A DNA stretch of 64,000 nucleotides, from contig CAXBBL010000009.1 of the NCBI GenBank assembly GCA_963974215.1, positions 124,001-188,000 on the forward strand, read 5' to 3'. The stretch comes from Croceimicrobium sp963974215 (GTDB lineage Bacteria > Bacteroidota > Bacteroidia > Flavobacteriales > Schleiferiaceae). Positions 1 to 8,407 of this stretch are shown one piece after another. The notes beneath the pieces are model-generated. The model was not told the DNA's origin, did no database searches, and saw only the letters and a program-made list of their open reading frames with translations. How positions within the stretch are numbered: the first letter of the stretch is position 1; every line of letters begins with the position of its first letter. Both the position numbers and the translations under genes were made by a program.

Positions 1-1858
1 GATTATTAAAAAGGGCATATACCACATTAGCATCATATAAATCGGCTAAAACTTGGTTTACATAAGTGTTGGCTGGCACGCCAGGGAAGGTGCTTATTTT
101 TGTCCAGTTTTTCCCGCCATCTTGGCTAACTTGAATAAGGCCATCGTCGGTGCCTGCATACAAAAGTCCTTCAATTAAAGGGGATTCATCTAAAGCGACA
201 ATATTCCCGTAAACCGAAGTAGACTGATCATAGGCAATAGCATCAATAGATTGTATTTCGCCCATAACCTTTAAGCTATGGCGATCAATTTGCTGACTTA
301 AATCAGGGGAAATAACCGACCAATTGTTACCACGGTCTTCGCTACGAAACACCTTATTGGCGGCAAAGTAAAGGCGTTTGTTATTATGGGGGCTAATTAA
401 AAGAGGAGCATCCCAATTCCAGCGGTAGGCTTTTTCACCTTTTGCAGGAGTGGGTTTAATTCCTACACTTTCGCCACTTTTCTTATCGTATCTAACCAAC
501 CAGCCATATTGAGCTTGCGCATAAACAATATTGGGATTTGTGGGGTCAATTTGACTTTCAAAGCCATCGCCGGTATTGGTTACAAACCAATCGGAATTTA
601 CAATGCCGCGTGAATTTATAGTTTGGCTGGGTCCACCTAAGCTGAAATTATCTTGAGTTCCACCGTATACATTATAAAAGGGACGGTCGTTATCTAGGGC
701 AACGCGGTAAAATTGAGTTACCGGTAAGTTGGGTTTAAAATGCCAGCTTTCGCCGTAGTTGTAGCTTTCGTAAAGTCCGCCATCGCAGCCGGCTATTAAT
801 TGACCGGGGTCATTGGGGTTAATCCACAAACAATGATTGTCTACATGCTTGTTTTTTTCAGAAACGCGGTTCCAAGATTTGCCACCGTCTTTGCTAATAT
901 GCATATAAGTGTCCATGCTGTAAATAACATCGGCATTGGTTGGATCTACTACAATTTCTACATAATAGTTTCCGCTCGTATTGTAATCATCTAGTTTTTG
1001 AAAGGAAGCGCCGCGATCATCCGAGCGGTAAAAACCGTGACCTTCTACCATGGCGTATACTCGGTCTGGCACTTGTGTGGGAATGGCAAGGGAAATTCTT
1101 CCTTTATCTTCGGGCAGGCCATTCTTTAGTTCTTGCCAAGTTTTCCCTGCATCTTTACTTTTGTAGATGGCGCTTTCAGGTCCACCGCTTACATATGTCC
1201 AAACGTGACGGCGTCTTTGATGAGCCGCGGCATAAAGAATATCTGGGTTCCTTGGGTCGAAGTGAAGTTCGTTAAAACCAGTGTTTTCAGAAACTTCAAG
1301 AACAGCTTCCCAAGTTTCGCCTCCATTGGTAGTTTTGTAAATACCTCTTTCTCCGCCGGCGCTCCATAAAGGTCCGTAAGCAGCAACATAAACTATATTT
1401 GAATTATTGGGATGAACTTTAATCATTCCGATATGCTCGGAATTTTTAAGGCCTACGTTTTTCCAAGATTTACCGCCATCCTTACTTTTATATACCCCAT
1501 CTCCGAAAGGGACAGAGCGTTGGTTGTTGTTTTCGCCAGTTCCCACCCACACAACATTGCTGTTACTGGGGTCAAGGCTTACGCAGCCAATAGAGTAGGA
1601 ACTTTCACCATCGAAAAGAGGCTCATAGGTAATACCGTGATTTGTGGTTTTCCATAAGCCTCCACTGGCAACGCCAACGTAGTATTCATTAAAATTATTA
1701 GGATTTACGGCGATATCTGCAATTCTACCGGAGGTTAGTGCGGGTCCAATCTCGCGAAAGCTTAGGCCTTTAATGCTGGTTTTTGATAAGTCTGGTTCTT
1801 GTGCGGAAAGGCTGGAAATAAGTCCAATAGCCAGGGCTAGTGCTGATCTTAACTTCAT
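1..1858 (-). CDS. Sortilin/VPS10-like BNR-repeat protein, C-terminus cut by window edge
   Basis: The frame is open from an ATG at 1858 to the window edge, so about 619 N-terminal residues are visible and the C-terminus is missing. The protein starts with a signal peptide (MKLRSALALAIGLISSLSAQ), followed by repeated Asp-box/BNR-type units such as SGGLWKTTNHG, STDGGKTW, GERGIYKTTNGGETW and TDDGLIQVSQDGGKNW. These are the hallmark of VPS10/sortilin-type beta-propellers of Bacteroidota, usually about 1000 residues long and exported to the cell surface or outside. The substrate is unknown. Whether it carries a T9SS C-terminal sorting domain cannot be seen here. 'Glycosyl hydrolase' is a common label for this family but no catalytic evidence is visible. 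Confidence 0.85.
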   Translation of the reverse strand, partial: MKLRSALALAIGLISSLSAQEPDLSKTSIKGLSFREIGPALTSGRIADIAVNPNNFNEYYVGVASGGLWKTTNHGITYEPLFDGESSYSIGCVSLDPSNSNVVWVGTGENNNQRSVPFGDGVYKSKDGGKSWKNVGLKNSEHIGMIKVHPNNSNIVYVAAYGPLWSAGGERGIYKTTNGGETWEAVLEVSENTGFNELHFDPRNPDILYAAAHQRRRHVWTYVSGGPESAIYKSKDAGKTWQELKNGLPEDKGRISLAIPTQVPDRVYAMVEGHGFYRSDDRGASFQKLDDYNTSGNYYVEIVVDPTNADVIYSMDTYMHISKDGGKSWNRVSEKNKHVDNHCLWINPNDPGQLIAGCDGGLYESYNYGESWHFKPNLPVTQFYRVALDNDRPFYNVYGGTQDNFSLGGPSQTINSRGIVNSDWFVTNTGDGFESQIDPTNPNIVYAQAQYGWLVRYDKKSGESVGIKPTPAKGEKAYRWNWDAPLLISPHNNKRLYFAANKVFRSEDRGNNWSVISPDLSQQIDRHSLKVMGEIQSIDAIAYDQSTSVYGNIVALDESPLIEGLLYAGTDDGLIQVSQDGGKNWTKISTFPGVPANTYVNQVLADLYDANVVYALFNN

Positions 1859-1979
1859 TTATTTGGATCTCTTTTGAGGGGTGATTTAAAGCATAAAAAT
1901 ATCGCCTCGAATTTATCAAAATAAACTTAGCCGCAGATAGCACATATTTTCTAGGTGCAATTAGCTTAAGTTCAGAAAC

Positions 1980-2013
1980 GAAAAAGCCTCTTGTCTAGGG
2001 TAAAACAAGAGGC
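1980..2013 (-). terminator. Rho-independent terminator after the FadL-like gene
   Basis: A 9-bp perfect stem (GCCTCTTGT / ACAAGAGGC, 1986-1994 and 2005-2013) with a 10-nt loop is followed on the minus strand by a run of five T (1981-1985). It lies 20 nt past the stop codon of the outer membrane protein gene ending at 2033. Confidence 0.8.
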
Positions 2014-2032
2014 ATACTGGGATTGAGTTTCT

Positions 2033-3574
2033 TTAGAATTTAAAGCCTACTCCAAAAATTACATTGTGATTTACGCTACTTACTAAAATGTCATCAATTA
2101 CTTCGAAGGAATCTCCGTTTTCGTCAAATCCACGGTAGCCTACTTGGGTAAAATCTTGTTGACTTTGAACATAAGTGATGTCGAAAGACCAAGGTCCACG
2201 GTTATAACCAATACCTCCGCTAATGCTTGTTAAGTCGCGCGCAGTACTTTTTTGGTAATTAGATAAATAGGCACTTTCGTCTAGTCTGTAGCCTGCTCTT
2301 AAAAAGTAAGATTGCAACTTTAGTTCGGCGCCAAAAGCAAAGGTTTCTCTTTCGGTGTTGAGTAATTCATTTAAGACCGGCTGAAAATCATTGTTCAAAA
2401 GGCTTTCGTCTATATTGAAGCTTCTGTTATTCGTGTATAATCTATTGTCGCCTAGCCCTTGTCTATGGTAGTCGGCACTTAAGACAAGTTTTTTCCATAA
2501 AACACCACTGAGTCCGACTCTAATAATGGAAGGGGTGCGTAACCGATAGGCATAAAGGCCAGTTTCTAAAATATCGCTATTAATTAAAGTTCCTTGTCCT
2601 ACTTCTGGTTCTTGGGTAAACCGAGCGCTAACGTCTGTTTCGTAAAACTGATTTATGGTGTACCAACTTGGGCTTTCGTAGGATAGACCTACCCTAATGT
2701 TTTCTAAAGGTTTGAAAATTAATCCTAATTTCATGTTGAAGCCGGTGGCATTCATATCATTGAGTCTACGATAAGTGTAGCTACTGGCGCTATAGGGAGG
2801 ATTGTCTGATTGTAGAAGGTCCTCTGTGATGAATTCTTCTCTCCGGAAGTTAAGAGTAGGGAAGCCTATAGAAAAGCCGTAATAAAGTTTAGAACCCTTA
2901 TCAACCGCGAAGGCCACATTCGTTTCATTAAAAGATCCCCATTGATCAACACTATATCTTACATCGCTATTACTTACCAATTCCCCGTTGATCATTTGTC
3001 CGTAAGCGTAACCGTTTTGCATTATGTTGCCGTTGCTGTCCGGTACTAGAAGAAAGGCTTGCCAAGCGGCATAAGCGTCGTTGCTAATCACATCTGGATT
3101 TAAACCAGCAGATTCATCGGCCCAGTATTCCCCTAGGGTGTATTCATTGTTGAGACCAGAGATATTGAAATTTCGATTGAAATTAGCTAGTCTGTTTACG
3201 TTTAAGGCTAAACTGTAACGGGTGTTTTTATTGCCTTTGAAAACGAAGTTTAAACCAAAGTTTTGGAAGGAGGAACCTAAATCATTATTTAGTTTATCAT
3301 TTCCATAGAAATTGCTGAGACGGGCACTTTCGTTATTAATACCAAAGCTAAAATTGATAGCGCTAAAGTTATTTACGGCGCCACTAGCCGGGTTAATTCC
3401 AATCGCACTTGGATCGTTGCCCAGGGAGGTAAAGGCGCCCCCCATTGCAGTGAATCGAGGGCTGCCGTTTAATCCGGTTTTATTGAAGAGGGCGATGTCG
3501 TCCGCCGTCTGACCATGCACACTGCTTAAAGCCAAAGTGCACATTAAAAGGATGCTTAATTTCTTCATTTTCAT
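2033..3574 (-). CDS. OmpP1/FadL/TodX-family outer membrane protein
   Basis: About 513 residues from the chosen start. The signal peptide is KKLSILLMCTLALSSVHGQ, followed by the N-terminal signature of the Bacteroidota OMPP1/FadL family (ADDIALFNKTGLNGSPRFTA, then MGGAFTSLGNDPSAIGINPA). Many alternating hydrophobic strands follow, and the protein ends in an aromatic residue (GVGFKF), as expected for an outer membrane beta-barrel that passes hydrophobic compounds. The frame is open further upstream to 3685, but that extension runs through the low-complexity end of the preceding gene; the signal peptide places the start at 3574 or 3568. It lies 7 nt after the stop of the upstream lipoprotein gene, so the two are probably co-transcribed. 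The ligand is unknown. Confidence 0.85.
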   Translation of the reverse strand: MKMKKLSILLMCTLALSSVHGQTADDIALFNKTGLNGSPRFTAMGGAFTSLGNDPSAIGINPASGAVNNFSAINFSFGINNESARLSNFYGNDKLNNDLGSSFQNFGLNFVFKGNKNTRYSLALNVNRLANFNRNFNISGLNNEYTLGEYWADESAGLNPDVISNDAYAAWQAFLLVPDSNGNIMQNGYAYGQMINGELVSNSDVRYSVDQWGSFNETNVAFAVDKGSKLYYGFSIGFPTLNFRREEFITEDLLQSDNPPYSASSYTYRRLNDMNATGFNMKLGLIFKPLENIRVGLSYESPSWYTINQFYETDVSARFTQEPEVGQGTLINSDILETGLYAYRLRTPSIIRVGLSGVLWKKLVLSADYHRQGLGDNRLYTNNRSFNIDESLLNNDFQPVLNELLNTERETFAFGAELKLQSYFLRAGYRLDESAYLSNYQKSTARDLTSISGGIGYNRGPWSFDITYVQSQQDFTQVGYRGFDENGDSFEVIDDILVSSVNHNVIFGVGFKF

Positions 3575-3581
3575 TCTGCGA

Positions 3582-4931
3582 TTATCGTCCTCTACCTGAA
3601 CTGCTTCTACTTGAACTACTTCTGCTTGAGCCTCTAGAGCTGCTAGAGCTACCTCTGCTGCTGCCACTAGAGCGACTTGCACCACTACTACTGTTCGATC
3701 TTGATGGGCTCGCTGATGAACCGCGATTCGAAGACCTGCTAGGGGTATAGGATCTATTGCTACTGTTAGAGTTAGATCTATTTACACCGCTATTGGATCT
3801 GCTCGAGTTGTTGTTGCTTCGGGTAGAACTGTTTGATCTTGGAGAAGTGCTCTGCGATCTTTGTTGGAAGCTATTGTTTCTCTCGCTGCGACTGCGGATA
3901 TTCGTGTTAGTTCTGCCCGAGTTATTAGTTCTTGTATCACTTGAGTTAGTCCTAACATTAGAGTTTGATCTGTTACTTGGGGTTCTCTCAGTGGAAGTTC
4001 CTCTCGTGGTGGTTCCTCTAGTACTTGTAGCTCGTCCGTTTGAAGTGTTTACGTTTCTGCTTCTATCGGTTGTAGCTCTTGCTTGGTTATAAGTGCTACT
4101 GGCGTATCTGTTGCTGCTGGCAGCACTGCGGCTGTTGCTAACTCTTTGACTAGTTCTTGCCTCTCTCGAAACAATATTAGCATTGTTAAAGCGAGTGTTG
4201 CGGTTAGATGCTGAGCTACTGCTTCTGCGGTTAGAGCCATTATTTTTGAAGGAGCGGGTATTTGCATAAGCACTGCGTCTAGAAATTCTTGAACCAGAGT
4301 TTATGTTGTAAGAGCCATTCCTTCCAAAACTTCCTCTTGCACCAGTATATATTCTGTTGCGGCCGTAGCGAAAATCACCTACACCATTGTAAAAGCCTTG
4401 GTTGTAACCAGCCCAATATGAATTGTAGGAATTCCATCCACCGCCCCAATAGCTCGGGCCCCATTGAGATCTCCATCCCCAGCCGGCGCCGTATCCCCAG
4501 CCAACATTCCATCCCCAGCCTCCATTATACCACGGGTCGCAGATTGGATCGTAGAAGCCCCATGAATTGAAGCGGTATGGGTTGTTCCAGCCCCAACTAT
4601 TCCAGTAGAAGTTGTTGTTAAAGCCAGGATTGCGGAAACCTTGGTTGTAGTAGTTGTTAACGATTACATCGCCACCCGTACTATATTGTTGGCTACTGTT
4701 ATTATTGTCGCCAGGATTGTAGTAATCGAAGTCCTCTGAATTCTCCTTTTCACTAGGATTTACGTCGTTTAAGCTAAACTCTTCACTACTTTGCGCAGCA
4801 GAATTAGGAGCTGGTGTAGAAGCAGGACTAGAATAAATCCCATCTTCATAATTGTTTACGACTGTTTTACTTCCACTGCAGCCAAAAAGCAGAATGGAAA
4901 GTGATATTGATAAACTAAGTAAATTTTTCAT
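3582..4931 (-). CDS. Low-complexity lipoprotein, Trp/Gly/Tyr-rich then Ser/Arg/Asn-rich
   Basis: 449 residues. A lipoprotein signal peptide with lipobox LLFGC puts the lipid-modified Cys at residue 18. Residues about 20-90 are acidic and Ser/Asn-rich. Residues about 95-190 are extremely rich in Trp, Gly, Tyr and Asn (NNFYWNSWGWNNPYRFNSWG is typical). From about 200 to the end almost every residue is Ser, Arg, Asn, Thr or Gly, ending SSGRGR. No enzyme motif is visible. Similar Bacteroidota proteins are sometimes auto-named 'vitellogenin II precursor' on composition alone. The composition suggests a sticky, disordered, cationic surface or matrix protein (inference). The next gene, a FadL-like barrel, begins 7 nt downstream. 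The start ATG at 4931 directly begins the signal peptide. Confidence 0.75.
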   Translation of the reverse strand: MKNLLSLSISLSILLFGCSGSKTVVNNYEDGIYSSPASTPAPNSAAQSSEEFSLNDVNPSEKENSEDFDYYNPGDNNNSSQQYSTGGDVIVNNYYNQGFRNPGFNNNFYWNSWGWNNPYRFNSWGFYDPICDPWYNGGWGWNVGWGYGAGWGWRSQWGPSYWGGGWNSYNSYWAGYNQGFYNGVGDFRYGRNRIYTGARGSFGRNGSYNINSGSRISRRSAYANTRSFKNNGSNRRSSSSASNRNTRFNNANIVSREARTSQRVSNSRSAASSNRYASSTYNQARATTDRSRNVNTSNGRATSTRGTTTRGTSTERTPSNRSNSNVRTNSSDTRTNNSGRTNTNIRSRSERNNSFQQRSQSTSPRSNSSTRSNNNSSRSNSGVNRSNSNSSNRSYTPSRSSNRGSSASPSRSNSSSGASRSSGSSRGSSSSSRGSSRSSSSRSSSGRGR

Positions 4932-4964
4932 GACCGATGCGTTTTTAGGAGTTCGTTAAATATT

Positions 4965-4972
4965 TAGCTTTG
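4965..4972 (+). promoter_or_regulatory. Candidate -7 promoter element for proS
   Basis: TAGCTTTG matches the Bacteroidota -7 consensus TAnnTTTG and lies 41 nt before the proS start. A clear TTG -33 partner is not visible, so this is only a candidate. It falls in the 82-bp gap between the divergent lipoprotein gene and proS. Confidence 0.4.
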
Positions 4973-5013
4973 CCAACAGTAATAAAACAAACTCCATACC
5001 AAGATACAATTTA

Positions 5014-6486
5014 ATGGCTCAGAAACTAACGAAAAGAGAAGAGGATTATTCTAAGTGGTACAATGAACTAGTAGTTCGAGCCGACTTAGCGGAGAATAGT
5101 GCCGTGCGAGGTTCTATGGTGATCAAACCTTATGGCTATGCTATTTGGGAAAAGATGCAAGCAGAGTTGGATCTTAAATTTAAACAGACGGGACATCAAA
5201 ATGCTTATTTCCCGCTTTTTATACCAAAATCGTTTTTCTCGAAAGAGGCCAGTCACGTGGAAGGTTTTGCTAAAGAGTGTGCGGTAGTTACGCATTATCG
5301 CCTTAAAAACGATCCCAATGGTAAGGGGGTGATAGTTGACGAAGATGCGAAGTTGGAAGAAGAGCTTATTGTAAGACCGACTTCTGAAACCATTATATGG
5401 GATACTTACCGCAAGTGGGTGCAGAGCTATCGTGATTTACCCCTTAAAATTAATCAGTGGGCGAATGTTGTGCGTTGGGAAATGCGTACGCGCTTGTTTC
5501 TTCGTACGGCCGAGTTCCTTTGGCAAGAAGGACACACTGCTCACGCTACTAAGGCAGAGGCTTTAGAAGAAGCGGAAACAATGCTGGAGGTGTATGCCAA
5601 CTTCGTGGAGAACTTTATGGCTATTCCCGTTATAAAAGGGGTCAAAACTGAAAGTGAGCGTTTTGCTGGGGCTTTGGAGACTTATTGCATTGAGGCGTTG
5701 ATGCAGGACGGTAAGGCTCTGCAAGCGGGTACTAGTCATTTCCTGGGTCAGAATTTCGCCAAGGCTTTTGATGTTAAGTACGCTTCAAAGGAAGGGAAAG
5801 AAGAATACGTTTGGGCCACATCTTGGGGCGTGAGTACTCGCCTGATTGGAGCATTGATTATGACGCATTCAGATGATAATGGTCTGGTGCTTCCTCCAAA
5901 CTTAGCGCCTTATCAAGTGGTAATCGTGCCCATATATAGAGGCGAGGATCAATTGGTGGAGATATCTGCGAAAGCGAAAGAGATAAAACAAAACTTAGAA
6001 AAGATTGGCGTTTCGGTGCACTTTGATAATCGCGATACGCATAAGCCCGGCTGGAAATTTGCCGAATATGAGTTGAAAGGTGTTCCATTGAGAATTGCAA
6101 TGGGTCCTCGAGATTTAGAAAATAATACCGTGGAGCTCGCACGAAGAGATAATATGAGCAAGTCGGTTGAGTCAATGGAAGGCATCGAAGAGAGAATTAA
6201 GTTAATTCTGGAAGAGATACAAGCTAACCTCTTTAAAAAGGCTCGGTCTTTTCAAGAGGACAACACGCATGTGGTAGACGATTGGGCAGACTTCCAAGCG
6301 AAGATTACGGCGGGTGGCTTCGTATTAGCGCATTGGGATGGAACGGTAGAAACAGAGGAAAAGATTAAAACGGAGACCAAAGCAACTATCCGATGTATTC
6401 CTTTAGAAGGTGATAAACAGCCCGGTAAGTGCGTTTATAGTGGTAAAGACTCTCTGCAAAGAGTGGTTTTCGCTCGAGCCTACTAA
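5014..6486 (+). CDS. proS: Prolyl-tRNA synthetase
   Basis: 490 residues. Charges tRNA-Pro with proline in the cytoplasm. Class II synthetase motifs are visible: RPTSE at residues 121-125 and the motif-2 region TAEFLWQEGHTAHAT at about 165-179. An anticodon-binding domain follows (from about residue 300), then a C-terminal domain ending in ARAY. The length, the lack of the roughly 180-residue editing insertion of the E. coli type, and the terminal Tyr identify the archaeal/eukaryote-like ProRS form common in Bacteroidota. Single gene, transcribed away from the envelope gene to its left. Confidence 0.97.
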   Translation: MAQKLTKREEDYSKWYNELVVRADLAENSAVRGSMVIKPYGYAIWEKMQAELDLKFKQTGHQNAYFPLFIPKSFFSKEASHVEGFAKECAVVTHYRLKNDPNGKGVIVDEDAKLEEELIVRPTSETIIWDTYRKWVQSYRDLPLKINQWANVVRWEMRTRLFLRTAEFLWQEGHTAHATKAEALEEAETMLEVYANFVENFMAIPVIKGVKTESERFAGALETYCIEALMQDGKALQAGTSHFLGQNFAKAFDVKYASKEGKEEYVWATSWGVSTRLIGALIMTHSDDNGLVLPPNLAPYQVVIVPIYRGEDQLVEISAKAKEIKQNLEKIGVSVHFDNRDTHKPGWKFAEYELKGVPLRIAMGPRDLENNTVELARRDNMSKSVESMEGIEERIKLILEEIQANLFKKARSFQEDNTHVVDDWADFQAKITAGGFVLAHWDGTVETEEKIKTETKATIRCIPLEGDKQPGKCVYSGKDSLQRVVFARAY

Positions 6487-6566
6487 TAGGACTTAAATTT
6501 AAGTGTCTGTTTTTTAGTTCTTTAGAATAAAAATGAAATAAAAGTTAATTTTTTTCGAAGAGGGGT

Positions 6567-6596
6567 TTGCAGAAATTAAAAATGCTCTTACATTTG
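6567..6596 (+). promoter_or_regulatory. Promoter of tRNA-Glu and rpsT
   Basis: TTG (6567-6569), 19 nt, then TACATTTG (6589-6596): a complete match to the Bacteroidota -33/-7 promoter (TTG, N17-23, TAnnTTTG). Transcription would start near 6603, about 20 nt before the mature tRNA. This is the best-formed promoter in the window. Confidence 0.75.
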
Positions 6597-6623
6597 CAAA
6601 CCCAAAATAAACGGTACACATAA

Positions 6624-6695
6624 GGCCCCTTCGTCTATCGGTTAGGACGCCAGGTTTTCATCCTGGAAAGAGGAGTTCGATTCTCCTAGGGGCTG
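6624..6695 (+). tRNA. tRNA-Glu (anticodon TTC)
   Basis: A full cloverleaf can be folded. The acceptor is GGCCCCT/AGGGGCT (first pair G-U), the D-stem is GTCT/GGAC, the anticodon stem is CCAGG/CCTGG around loop TTTTCAT, and the T-stem is AGGAG/CTCCT around TTCGATT. The discriminator base is G at 6695. The bases after it are CAA, so the CCA tail is not encoded. The gene lies 13 bp upstream of rpsT and probably shares its transcript. Confidence 0.96.
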
Positions 6696-6708
6696 CAATA
6701 TAAAAGAT

Positions 6709-6963
6709 ATGGCAAACCACAAATCGGCATTAAAAAGAGTTCGCTCTGACGAAAAGAAAAGAGATTTAAATCGCTACCAGCATAAAACTGCTCGTAACGC
6801 AATGCGTGTACTTCGTTTAGAAGAAGATAAGGCAGCAGCCGAAAAACGTCTTCCTGAAGTATTAAGTATGATTGACAAACTTGCCAAAAGGAATATTATT
6901 CATTCCAATAAAGCAGCAAATTTAAAGTCTAGCTTAACGGTTCACGTTAACTCTATTGGATAA
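6709..6963 (+). CDS. rpsT: 30S ribosomal protein S20
   Basis: 84 residues, strongly basic, with the typical N-terminus MANHKSALKRVRSDEKKR and the S20 helical pattern. Binds the bottom of the small-subunit body in early assembly. It directly follows tRNA-Glu and is followed by a strong terminator, so the transcript is probably tRNA-Glu plus rpsT. Confidence 0.97.
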   Translation: MANHKSALKRVRSDEKKRDLNRYQHKTARNAMRVLRLEEDKAAAEKRLPEVLSMIDKLAKRNIIHSNKAANLKSSLTVHVNSIG

Positions 6964-6985
6964 TCATTTTCTCGAACACATTAAG

Positions 6986-7012
6986 AGCCTTTCCTTTTGG
7001 AGAGGCTTTTTT
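6986..7012 (+). terminator. Rho-independent terminator after rpsT
   Basis: AGCCTTTCC / GGAGAGGCT form a 9-bp stem (one G-U pair) with a TTTT loop, followed by TTTTT (7008-7012). It lies 23 nt after the rpsT stop. Confidence 0.88.
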
Positions 7013-7030
7013 GTTTTACAACCTTTGCTA

Positions 7031-7066
7031 AAAACCTGAGGCTATATTTTTAGGCTGAACTCAGAT
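7031..7066 (-). repeat. Isolated end of the 261-bp dispersed element
   Basis: The reverse complement of this stretch (ATCTGAGTTCAGCC, then an AT-rich core, then TAGCCTCAGG) matches the left terminus of the complete copies at 50181 and 53116. No other part of the element is recognisable here. It lies 17-52 nt before the yggS start codon, so it falls in that gene's promoter or leader. Confidence 0.6.
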
Positions 7067-7082
7067 TAAAACCCTTATACAG

Positions 7083-7739
7083 ATGATAGCTGAAAACTTA
7101 CAGGCCTTATTGAAAAATCTACCCAAGGAGATACAACTAATTGCTGTTTCCAAAACAAAGCCAATCGAAGCCATCGAGGAGGCTTATCAAACGGGGCAAA
7201 GACATTTTGGTGAGAATAAGATTCAAGAGATGGCCGAGAAGTATGAGGCTTTGCCGAAGGATATTTTTTGGCACATGATCGGCCATGTTCAGGATAATAA
7301 AATTAAATACATGGCCCCCTTTGTTTCTTTAGTGCATGGCATGGATAAGGAAAAGCGCTTGAAAGCCTTGAATAAGGAAGCGGCCAAGTGTGAGCGTGTA
7401 ATTGACTGTTTAGTACAAATTCATATCGCAGAAGAGGATAGCAAATTTGGCTTTGACTACTCCGAAGCAGAGTCCTTGTTTCAAAAGAATCTAAAAGAAT
7501 CCTATCCTAATATAAGAGTTAGAGGCCTAATGGGAATGGCTACCTTTACGGATGATAAAGAGCAACTAATACGAGAGTTTAGTGCTTTGTCCAGTTTTTA
7601 TAAAAGTACCCAAGCACTTTTAGGTGCCGATGAATTCAATATCCTCAGCATGGGAATGAGTGGCGATTATTCCCTTGCCATAGAACAGGGGTCGAATATG
7701 ATAAGAGTAGGTACAAAAATTTTTGGGGGTCGGAATTAA
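7083..7739 (+). CDS. yggS: YggS-family pyridoxal phosphate homeostasis protein
   Basis: 218 residues, single alanine-racemase-like barrel domain. The PLP-binding Lys is K24 in AVSKTKP. Other family motifs are HFGENKIQE, WHMIGHVQDNK and MGMSGDYSLAIEQGSNMIRVG, the last being the C-terminal phosphate-binding region. The family has no known enzymatic activity and buffers intracellular PLP. The gene ends 2 bp from the stop of the convergent gene at 7742. Confidence 0.95.
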   Translation: MIAENLQALLKNLPKEIQLIAVSKTKPIEAIEEAYQTGQRHFGENKIQEMAEKYEALPKDIFWHMIGHVQDNKIKYMAPFVSLVHGMDKEKRLKALNKEAAKCERVIDCLVQIHIAEEDSKFGFDYSEAESLFQKNLKESYPNIRVRGLMGMATFTDDKEQLIREFSALSSFYKSTQALLGADEFNILSMGMSGDYSLAIEQGSNMIRVGTKIFGGRN

Positions 7740-7741
7740 GC

Positions 7742-8407
7742 TTATTTCCGCAATCCAATAACAAATCCTAATAGTAGCTGAAATTGGTTTGGTAAAAATT
7801 CGGAATAGTAGCCGTAGCTGTAATCATTTGATCGTAAGTCATTTAAGGTGTACTCGGTAGAATTGGTGCTCACATAATCCATATAGCTCACGCCCAAGTA
7901 GTACTCTAAAAAGAACATGCTATTATAGCGTTGTTGAATTCCAACAATAAATTCATAACCCAGTTCAATATTTTGGTCAGTTAAGTTAATAGTGCCAAAA
8001 CGATATTGTCTGTTACCGGAATTATAAAATTCAATCCAACCTTCCTTTTGAAAGGAGTATTCACTCACACTTATCCGCGGGCCATGCCTTAAAGTGATAT
8101 GGCGGTTACGTTTATCGGCTAGGTATAATTTATGGAAAATTCCACCGCGATAGATGAAATTACTATTGTCATATAAACCGTAGAAGTCGTCTGGGAAGTA
8201 ATCCTGGGTAAATGTTGTTCGTAAACCGATGCCTTGATTTTCTCTAAAACCCAGCACTACATCGGCCGAAAAGGTACCAATAAAGATATCACTAGAAACC
8301 CAGCCTACCTCCCAGAATTTAGGATTAAATTCGCTCAACGGCAGTGCTTGTCCAGATATTTGCAGACTGATAAGGGATACGAAGAGCAGGGCGTTCAACT
8401 TTTTCAT
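7742..8407 (-). CDS. Secreted protein of unknown function, probable outer membrane barrel
   Basis: 221 residues. The signal peptide is MKKLNALLFVSLISLQISGQ. After it, short alternating-polarity strands rich in Tyr, Phe and Gly, with Asn/Asp-rich turns, suggest a small outer membrane beta-barrel. No named family is recognised. Its start overlaps the stop of the LVIVD lipoprotein gene by 4 nt (8404-8407), so it is translationally coupled in the three-gene minus-strand set 9644-7742. Confidence 0.65.
   Translation of the reverse strand: MKKLNALLFVSLISLQISGQALPLSEFNPKFWEVGWVSSDIFIGTFSADVVLGFRENQGIGLRTTFTQDYFPDDFYGLYDNSNFIYRGGIFHKLYLADKRNRHITLRHGPRISVSEYSFQKEGWIEFYNSGNRQYRFGTINLTDQNIELGYEFIVGIQQRYNSMFFLEYYLGVSYMDYVSTNSTEYTLNDLRSNDYSYGYYSEFLPNQFQLLLGFVIGLRK

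Noticed and set aside
800..1657. Several plus-strand frames of 60-110 codons in the first 1.7 kb
   Set aside because: They are opposite a continuous, family-identifiable minus-strand frame (sortilin-repeat protein).
3575..3685. Longer N-terminus of the FadL-like protein
   Set aside because: It reads through the Ser/Arg codons of the preceding gene in another frame and would bury the signal peptide.
3757..4092. Long Leu-rich open frame on the plus strand opposite the low-complexity lipoprotein
   Set aside because: It mirrors the biased Ser/Arg/Asn codons of the real gene on the minus strand; no start context, signal or family similarity.
5858..6185. Two antisense frames within proS
   Set aside because: They lie entirely in a highly conserved synthetase gene and show no protein-like composition or ribosome site.
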